Origin: Thermoprotei archaeon
Lineage (GTDB): Archaea > Thermoproteota > Thermoprotei_A > Sulfolobales > Desulfurococcaceae
Length of the DNA: 6,549 nucleotides
NCBI GenBank assembly: GCA_003661825.1
Contig: QMWW01000064.1
Coordinates: 1 to 6,549 of the forward strand
Direction: 5' to 3'
This document shows, piece after piece, positions 1 through 4,384 of this stretch (position 1 is the stretch's first letter; each line of letters starts with the position of its first letter). Both the position numbers and the translations under genes were made by a program. The notes beneath the pieces were generated by a model. That model worked only from the letters and a program-made list of their open reading frames with translations, was not told the origin of the DNA and did not search any database.

Positions 1-225
1 AGCGAAGACTACATTATACCTACTATGGAAGAAGCTGAGATGTATATAGAGGAAGCTATAGCTGTGGCTGAGAAAGCTATGGAAGAAGGAGTTGCGAGAA
101 GAAAGCTGTCACGCTCTGAGCTTAAAGAGGAAATAAGGGAACTAGTCTACAGACCGAAGAAGTTCATGAAGCTTGCTGTGAAAAACGAGTTCATAAAGCT
201 GTACCATCCCTATCCCATGAAGTAG
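1..225 (+). CDS. malic enzyme, C-terminal end (partial)
   Basis: The frame is open from base 1, so the gene starts to the left of the window; the last 74 residues are present. They begin SEDYIIP and continue with an acidic amphipathic helix ending in EEGVARRK. The 'YIIP ... VA.A.A...G(V/L)AR' pattern is what I associate with the C-terminus of malate oxidoreductases (decarboxylating malic enzymes, malate to pyruvate plus CO2). A basic tail of about 35 residues follows. No catalytic part is visible, so the call rests on this short signature and is moderate. The stop is TAG followed in frame by TGA. The gene converges on the mechanosensitive-channel gene with only five bases between the two stop codons. 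Confidence 0.6.
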   Translation, partial: SEDYIIPTMEEAEMYIEEAIAVAEKAMEEGVARRKLSRSELKEEIRELVYRPKKFMKLAVKNEFIKLYHPYPMK

Positions 226-236
226 TGAAACTACTT
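220..236. terminator. small hairpin spanning two convergent stop codons
   Basis: AAGTAGT-GAA-ACTACTT is a perfect 7-bp inverted repeat with a 3-base loop. Each arm contains the final AAG TAG (Lys-stop) of one of the two converging genes. It could act as a small bidirectional 3'-end structure. However, archaeal termination mainly uses T-tracts, which are absent here, and the symmetry follows partly from both genes ending in the same two codons. Confidence 0.25.
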
Positions 237-1097
237 ACTTGAAGACCCGTCTACATTTTCATCTTTATTGCAAAGACTAGTTGCTTCTATTTTTAATGGC
301 GTCCTAAACCATATATCTGTCTGAATGAACGGTATTTCTATCCCAGCTTCATCTATAGCTTTCTTGATCAACCATAAAAGCTCCATCCGCGCCTTCCAGG
401 GCAATCCATCTACATTCGGGATCCACGCTCTAACCATTATGTCTACGCTACTGCTAGCGAGCTCTACAACAAATACGTCGGGTGGAGGATCGGCGAGTAC
501 ATAAGGGTGCTGGTCTAGAACAGCCTTAATGACGTTATATGCTTTTTCAGCATCCTCTCTATACGCTATACCTATCCTAAAATCAACTCTACGCGCAACC
601 GATCCATGATAGTTAGTTATCTCGGACTGAAAGATTGTATAATTGGGTACTCTGTGTATGACTCCATCGTAACCACGTATTCGCGTCGATAGTATTGACT
701 GATCTATTACTATACCCTCGATACCACCTATCTTAACACCATTACCTATTTTGAACGGCTTTTCCCATTGAAGGAAAAGGCCTGAGAATAGATTAGCCAC
801 AGTGTTTTGCAACGCGAAACCCAGAATAATGCCTACCACGCCTCCAGCCACGACGAGGCCGGTGAGATCAATACCTATAGTTCCAAGTACGCTAACGAGT
901 ACTAAGAATACCAAGACATAATATATTATCCTTGTAATCATGCGAACGAGCTTAACGGGAAGCGCTCTTACTAAAACCTTGAACAGTATAAGCCTCAATA
1001 ACCATGAAATGGTAAGACCTGCTACAGCTACAGCTACAGCTTTAGCTATCAATATCCAGTCTATTCCGGACATATAGCTGACTATGCTCTCAAGCAT
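231..1097 (-). CDS. mscS: MscS-family small-conductance mechanosensitive channel
   Basis: A 288-residue membrane protein that should open under membrane tension to release solutes during hypo-osmotic shock. Three hydrophobic segments are visible: about 16-40, 52-74 and 79-109. The third is the Gly/Ala-rich pore helix (GGVVGIILGFALQNTVANLF), the family signature, and it runs into the beta domain at about 113-165. The alpha/beta cytoplasmic domain follows to about 265 and ends with the family-like IEIPFIQTDIWFRTPL. A polar 20-residue tail closes the protein. The length matches the basic MscS architecture with no extra N-terminal or nucleotide-binding domain. Start: ATG at 1097, preceded by AGGTGA whose TGA is the stop codon of the upstream DUF432 gene. 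Only six bases separate the genes, so translation is probably coupled. Confidence 0.93.
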   Translation of the reverse strand: MLESIVSYMSGIDWILIAKAVAVAVAGLTISWLLRLILFKVLVRALPVKLVRMITRIIYYVLVFLVLVSVLGTIGIDLTGLVVAGGVVGIILGFALQNTVANLFSGLFLQWEKPFKIGNGVKIGGIEGIVIDQSILSTRIRGYDGVIHRVPNYTIFQSEITNYHGSVARRVDFRIGIAYREDAEKAYNVIKAVLDQHPYVLADPPPDVFVVELASSSVDIMVRAWIPNVDGLPWKARMELLWLIKKAIDEAGIEIPFIQTDIWFRTPLKIEATSLCNKDENVDGSSSK

Positions 1098-1103
1098 TAC
1101 ATT

Positions 1104-1823
1104 TCACCTAAGCCCCCATATCATTTCGTTAGATCCCCTAAGCCGTGGAGGCTTAAATCCTTCTGGATCCCTTATCTCTACTACGTTCTTCACAAACTTA
1201 TCCAAGTAGTTTACAATTGCCTTATCACGTGCCAGAATATTTACAGCTATTTCCTGGGTATAAGCCTCCCAAGTACGGGGCTTGTAGTGAAGCCTTAGTA
1301 ACTGTGAATCTAGGAGCACCTTGCCTATCTCAACCCAGCTATCTGTTTTATTTACGATCTTAATACGAGCTAGTGCTTCCCCTAGCTTAGGATCGACAGG
1401 ATCGAGAAATACCTCTGACTTATAGTATCGTGCTATAATTCCTTCCTCAATAGGACCGTATAGTGCGTACTTAACGCTACTAACAGCAAATACGTCAATT
1501 ACTGTAAAGTTATCGTTGGCATCATATGCATAAACACTTATATCTACAGGGATCTTGATGTAGATAGTGGCATTTCCGCTAGGCGGGATATTTAGTGCTT
1601 CGGTAAAATATACGATAACATATTTAGTGATAGCTAAAGGAAGGAATACAGGATAGATAGGGAGTAATTCAAGTTTCTCAGCATTTTTAATGATCTTCGA
1701 TCTCTCTACACTACTCTCCTTAGCCCTACTGTAGTGTATGTAATCCTCGTGAAGACTACACTCGATCTTATAGCTACCTACTACAATTTTATCCTCGAAA
1801 AAACCATAGCCATCTTCTGACAT
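1104..1823 (-). CDS. DUF432 family archaeal protein
   Basis: A 239-residue protein without hydrophobic membrane segments or a signal peptide. I recognise it as the archaeal DUF432 family from blocks such as ELLPIYPVFLP (52-62), IYIKIPVDISVY (87-98), the IDVFAV...KYALYGP stretch (109-124) and the following IARYYKSEVF (130-139). The predicted fold is mostly beta strands. Function is unknown. It is the first gene of an operon with the MscS channel; the stop codon TGA forms part of the ribosome binding site of the channel gene. The tight coupling suggests a soluble partner or modulator of the channel, which is inference from position. Start: ATG at 1823, with GAGGT seven bases upstream and a TATA box (TTTAAAA) at 1869-1875 on the same strand. 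Confidence 0.75.
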   Translation of the reverse strand: MSEDGYGFFEDKIVVGSYKIECSLHEDYIHYSRAKESSVERSKIIKNAEKLELLPIYPVFLPLAITKYVIVYFTEALNIPPSGNATIYIKIPVDISVYAYDANDNFTVIDVFAVSSVKYALYGPIEEGIIARYYKSEVFLDPVDPKLGEALARIKIVNKTDSWVEIGKVLLDSQLLRLHYKPRTWEAYTQEIAVNILARDKAIVNYLDKFVKNVVEIRDPEGFKPPRLRGSNEMIWGLR

Positions 1824-1860
1824 AGTTCGTACCTCGTATAAGGAGACGTATAAGCTCTAA

Positions 1861-1915
1861 ACTAAGTATTTTAAATGATAAAAAATAAAGAGCTTAACCC
1901 TTAACCATACTTAGT
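1861..1915. promoter_or_regulatory. 9-bp inverted repeat bracketing a divergent promoter region
   Basis: ACTAAGTAT at 1861-1869 is the exact reverse complement of ATACTTAGT at 1907-1915, with 37 bases between. The left arm touches the minus-strand TATA box. The right arm lies where the plus-strand start site for the beta-grasp genes would be expected if the A/T-rich block at 1877-1889 holds their TATA box. Between the arms there is also a direct repeat TTAACCcTTAACC (1894-1906). This could be a pair of operator half-sites serving both transcripts; it is a pattern call only. Confidence 0.35.
1869..1875 (-). promoter_or_regulatory. TATA box for the DUF432-mscS operon
   Basis: Read on the minus strand this is TTTAAAA, a good archaeal box A. 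A start site about 25 bases downstream would fall near 1844, giving a leader of about 20 bases that contains the GAGGT ribosome binding site at 1831-1835. Confidence 0.5.
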
Positions 1916-1936
1916 AGTACTGCTAGGAGAAAGAGC

Positions 1937-2143
1937 TTGATCGAGATCTTAGTACTACCTGATAGAGTAAAGCACAAGATAAATACCGATAAAATAAAGG
2001 TAAAAGAACTAGTAGAGCGTATTAAAGGAGATCTAGAATCTTTAGCTATCTTAGTGAATGGAAAGCTCGTAGAAGATCCGGACTCTACAATAGAGAAGAG
2101 AGATAAGGTTGTAGTGATAAGACAAGCAACAGGGGGTATTTAG
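1937..2143 (+). CDS. small ubiquitin-like beta-grasp protein (ThiS/MoaD/SAMP type), ending GGI
   Basis: A 68-residue protein with the beta-grasp pattern: strand 2-7 (IEILVL), strand about 12-18, helix 22-31 (VKELVERIKG), then LAILVNGKLVED (36-47) and the closing strand KVVVIRQATGG. Family members act as sulfur carriers for thiamine, molybdopterin or tRNA thiolation and, as SAMPs, as protein modifiers. They need a free C-terminal Gly-Gly to be adenylated by an E1-like enzyme. Here Gly66-Gly67 is followed by one extra residue, Ile68, then TAG. Start: TTG, chosen because GGAG lies at 1926-1929 with a 7-base spacer and it begins exactly at the first strand. It is the first of three consecutive beta-grasp genes. 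Which pathway it serves cannot be told from the window. Confidence 0.82.
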   Translation: MIEILVLPDRVKHKINTDKIKVKELVERIKGDLESLAILVNGKLVEDPDSTIEKRDKVVVIRQATGGI

Positions 2144-2149
2144 TGGGAT

Positions 2150-2451
2150 TTGAGTAAAAATGTAAAGAGAGTAAAAACAGTATTCTTAGGAAGAGTGAGT
2201 GGAATCGTAAAAGCGTAAAAGGGCACTATGTGGAGCTTGAGCTTCCAGAAAACGCTGTTCTAGCTGATCTGATCCAGGCACTAGGAGAAAAGTTTAGCAA
2301 AAGATTCTATAGGAAATACATCAGTAGACACTATGCAGATGTAGCTTTAGTTAATGGAAAGCCTGTTATCAATCCTAGCTACAAGCTTAGAAATGGCGAT
2401 CGAATAGTATTTGTTACTTCTGAGAGAGAAGATGGTTCGGATCAGAATTAA
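2150..2451 (+). pseudogene. MoaD/ThiS-like beta-grasp gene, frameshifted by an 8-bp duplication
   Basis: Reading from TTG at 2150 gives a MoaD-like first strand (VKRVKTVFLGRVSGIVKA) and then a TAA at 2216-2218. The rest of the fold (strand VELELPE, helix VLADLIQALGEKF, strand VALVNGKPV, then YKLRNGDRIVFVTS) continues in the -1 frame, where the longest open stretch with a start begins at GTG 2230. At the junction the octamer CGTAAAAG occurs twice in tandem (2206-2213 and 2214-2221). Removing one copy joins the frames into a single 97-residue protein reading VSGIVKGHYVELELPEN. The C-terminus is SEREDGSDQN, without Gly-Gly, so even the intact form could not be a conventional sulfur carrier or modifier. 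Only six bases separate it from the previous gene. Possible explanations are a real recent mutation, a phase-variable repeat, recoding or slippage, or a sequencing error. Confidence 0.8.
2206..2221 (+). repeat. perfect 8-bp tandem duplication (CGTAAAAG x2)
   Basis: Two adjacent identical copies of CGTAAAAG. Eight bases is not a multiple of three, so the second copy throws the beta-grasp gene out of frame, and deleting either copy restores it. The duplication falls in the turn between the first two strands. Confidence 0.93.
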
Positions 2452-2504
2452 TTTAATAAAAACATTTCCAAAATACTGTGAACCAGTAAATCACAGGTGA
2501 TGGT

Positions 2505-2711
2505 ATGAGCATAGTAGTAGAAATTTTAGGTGCCGAGAAAAAAACAATCCGTATAGATATAGACCGTATAACGGTTAAAGATCTACTTAAAAAATTAAAT
2601 CTCTTATCAACAGAATACATAGCAATTAAAAACGACACCGTTGTAACCGATGACGAAATCATCAAAAATGGAGAGAGAGTGCTACTCTACCCAGTTAAGT
2701 CAGGTGGATAA
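2505..2711 (+). CDS. small ubiquitin-like beta-grasp protein (SAMP/ThiS/MoaD type) with C-terminal Gly-Gly
   Basis: A 68-residue protein beginning MSIVVEILGAE, with a second strand IRIDID (15-20), helix VKDLLKKLN (24-32), strand YIAIKNDTVVT (38-48) and the closing segment ERVLLYPVKSGG. Gly67-Gly68 is the true C-terminus, as required for ATP-dependent activation by an E1-like enzyme (UbaA/MoeB/ThiF type). That fits a sulfur carrier for tRNA thiolation or molybdopterin, or a SAMP protein modifier; the sequence does not separate these. Start: ATG with AGGTGA at 2495-2500 just upstream. A TATA-like TTTAATAAA (2452-2460) in the 53-base gap may give it its own promoter. It is the same length as the first beta-grasp gene but clearly diverged. 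No activating enzyme is in the window. Confidence 0.85.
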   Translation: MSIVVEILGAEKKTIRIDIDRITVKDLLKKLNLLSTEYIAIKNDTVVTDDEIIKNGERVLLYPVKSGG

Positions 2712-2756
2712 AAATTCGTGTAAAACTAGGATTGAAATGAGACCTATCTTATTACA

Positions 2757-3557
2757 TCACATCTTATAGTAACTAGGCTTTACGTAAAATGATATCTTAC
2801 CTTGATGGTAATCCCTTATAACAGTGCGTGCTGCCTCCTCTATTAATGGTTCATGCGTCTTCTTATAGAACCATCCTCTCTTAATAGCTATTTCCTCCAA
2901 GATCTTCATGGGTTCTCTTTCTTTTATACCATATGCCCTAAGAAAAGCTAATGGGTTGTGTTTTAATATTCTCTCTATTAATTTTATAGCTGGATTTACG
3001 GGATCGTCTAACTCATCTGGATTTGAACCTCGAATAATTCTCTCGAGATCTGAACCATCAACCGGTATAACTCCAGGTGTATCAATCATGAGGATCTTAC
3101 TATCTATTCTGTATAGTTGAGTACGTCTAGTGTAGCCTGGGCTTCCCGGTATAGGACTCGTTGATGCTGAATGCTTTCCCTTTAAAGCGTTTATTATAGA
3201 GGATTTACCTGTTTTAGGATAACCTGTTACAGTAACTACTGTTGGAAAAGCAGGAGCTAGCTCTTTTATCTTTCTACGTAATACCCTCGTACCCATGTGC
3301 TTTGATGCAGCCATGTAAACTGCATGATACCCTCTACTTCTTAATAATCTAGTCCACTCCTCGGCTATACTGCGTGGAACTAGATCGGCCTTGTTTATTA
3401 CTAGTATGAGTTCTCTACCGAGGTTACTGACTATTTTCTCGAGCTTTCTACTCATAGTGCTCAGCGGATCCCGTGCATCAAGTACTTCGAGGACTATATC
3501 GGCTTGAGCTACAATTCTCTTTATTTGACTCCAACCTATCATGGCGAATTTACGCAT
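2757..3557 (-). CDS. circularly permuted GTPase, YlqF/RbgA (MMR1-HSR1) type, ribosome biogenesis
   Basis: A 266-residue GTPase whose motifs come in permuted order. The sequence shows DARDP (27-31), G4 NKAD (55-58), a G5-like ASK (84-86), then the P-loop G1 GYPKTGKSS (112-120), the PGYT segment around residues 140-143 (candidate G2 Thr143), and G3 DTPG (159-162). A helical C-terminal domain of about 80 residues follows, as in RbgA/YlqF and eukaryotic Lsg1/Nog2 relatives, which act in late large-subunit assembly. The archaeal member very likely also binds ribosomal precursors, but its exact step is inference. Start: ATG at 3557 with GAGG nine bases upstream. The upstream gene ends four bases before it, so the two genes form an operon. 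Confidence 0.9.
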   Translation of the reverse strand: MRKFAMIGWSQIKRIVAQADIVLEVLDARDPLSTMSRKLEKIVSNLGRELILVINKADLVPRSIAEEWTRLLRSRGYHAVYMAASKHMGTRVLRRKIKELAPAFPTVVTVTGYPKTGKSSIINALKGKHSASTSPIPGSPGYTRRTQLYRIDSKILMIDTPGVIPVDGSDLERIIRGSNPDELDDPVNPAIKLIERILKHNPLAFLRAYGIKEREPMKILEEIAIKRGWFYKKTHEPLIEEAARTVIRDYHQGKISFYVKPSYYKM

Positions 3558-3561
3558 TATT

Positions 3562-4146
3562 TTAAGCCTCTTTACGCTCGTACCTTAATATAATATCTAA
3601 TGGAAGTTTTTCGAGCCAGTCAATAGATGTACCCTGTTTATGTCCATACTCTCCGCTAATTATCTTAACAGCTATCTCTGCTATCTCATTAATGGATTTC
3701 CCAGTAGCATCGATCTCGTATACCTTGTTTGGACCAAATTTCTCTATAGCATTAATGGATACAACCGATAATATTTCAGCTAATACGTTTTCCCTTATCT
3801 TCTTCCAAGACCAATTTTTCCTACGAAGTCTTTCTTCGAGAATAAGCGGATTAAGCCTGAGGACTATCACTTTGTCCACTATACTAGACGGCAATATTTC
3901 TGGATAGTGTGTATCTATTATTATTCTCTCCTCGCTCTTCACGAGCTTTAATACTTCGTCTACGACAGCATTTTCATTTATAACATAGGATTCACGCTCT
4001 TCGTCGTAGTAGGAGAATAGCTTCTTCGAAATAGTTAACTCACTTAAGTCGATGTGCTTAGCATTAAATATATCAGCTAGTACTTTAGCTAGTGAAGTCT
4101 TACCTACTCCAGGCGTACCTGCTATTATCACGACGCTATTAGCCAT
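3562..4146 (-). CDS. adenylate kinase 6 / Fap7-like ATPase
   Basis: A 194-residue P-loop kinase-fold protein. The Walker A motif is GTPGVGKTS (10-18). The segment IIIDTHYPEILP (75-86) has the DTH expected of AK6. The lid region RRKNWSWKKIRENVLAEI (108-125) is characteristic of the AK6/Fap7 family rather than of classical adenylate kinases. In eukaryotes Fap7 binds uS11 and drives the final small-subunit rRNA cleavage; archaeal homologues bind the same ribosomal protein. The length is typical, with a short extra C-terminal tail (DWLEKLPLDIILRYERKEA). It is followed after four bases by the RbgA-type GTPase, so both are probably co-regulated ribosome-assembly factors. Start: ATG at 4146 with GAGGT seven bases upstream. 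Confidence 0.9.
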   Translation of the reverse strand: MANSVVIIAGTPGVGKTSLAKVLADIFNAKHIDLSELTISKKLFSYYDEERESYVINENAVVDEVLKLVKSEERIIIDTHYPEILPSSIVDKVIVLRLNPLILEERLRRKNWSWKKIRENVLAEILSVVSINAIEKFGPNKVYEIDATGKSINEIAEIAVKIISGEYGHKQGTSIDWLEKLPLDIILRYERKEA

Positions 4147-4180
4147 ACAGACTACCTCGCCTCCTAAACAATGTATCCAC

Positions 4181-4187
4181 TATATAT
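4181..4187 (-). promoter_or_regulatory. TATA box for the AK6-GTPase operon
   Basis: On the minus strand the sequence reads AAGATATATAG. A start site about 25 bases downstream would lie around 4160, just before the GGAGGCGAGGT leader, so the 5' untranslated region would be very short. Confidence 0.4.
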
Positions 4188-4286
4188 CTTAATAATACTA
4201 GTTCAATTCTAGCTTATCAGGATACATGCTCTTCTCTAAACGTACTACGTGGTTCTTTACTACTATGCTCTTTGACAATCAATGCT

Positions 4287-4300
4287 GATACTACAGTATC
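4287..4300. repeat. 14-bp palindrome upstream of the tes-like promoter
   Basis: GATACT-AC-AGTATC is a perfect 6-bp inverted repeat with a 2-base centre. It lies about 30 bases upstream of the TATA-like element of the radical SAM gene, where an activator or repressor dimer could bind. The rest of the 238-base gap (4147-4384) holds the two divergent promoters and no convincing gene. Confidence 0.25.
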
Positions 4301-4329
4301 CGTGATATTCATGGTACATAAATAAAATA

Positions 4330-4336
4330 TTTATAA
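4330..4336 (+). promoter_or_regulatory. TATA box for the tes-like radical SAM gene
   Basis: TTTATAA within an AT-rich block (4318-4340). A start site about 25 bases downstream would fall near 4358, leaving roughly 27 bases before the TTG start, including the GGTGG ribosome binding site at 4374-4378. Confidence 0.5.
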
Positions 4337-4384
4337 TAACTTGATTATAGATGTAGAGTTTAGTGTCAAGCTTGGTGGAAGTCT

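Noticed and set aside
2141..2143. TAG as pyrrolysine between the first two beta-grasp genes
   Set aside because: No pyrrolysine machinery is visible, the trait is not expected in this lineage, and TAG is used as an ordinary stop by several genes in the window.
2150..2218. Programmed -1 frameshifting as the main explanation for the split beta-grasp gene
   Set aside because: No canonical X XXY YYZ slippery heptamer in the right frame was found before the TAA, and the exact tandem duplication explains the frame break more simply.
2230..2451. Treating the GTG-started 73-residue ORF as a complete gene
   Set aside because: It begins at the second strand of the beta-grasp fold, has only a weak ribosome binding site, and the missing first strand lies directly upstream in another frame, joined by the 8-bp duplication.
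2453..2665. Minus-strand ORF over the third beta-grasp gene, and similar antisense ORFs (2908-3120, 3692-3907, 4331-4564, 4798-5022, 5269-5454)
   Set aside because: Each lies antisense to, or largely overlaps, a gene with clear family motifs, and their translations resemble no protein I recognise.
4226..4288. Possible 20-residue ORF in the gap between the AK6 and tes-like genes
   Set aside because: Very short, with no recognisable content and only a weak AGGA upstream; indistinguishable from chance.
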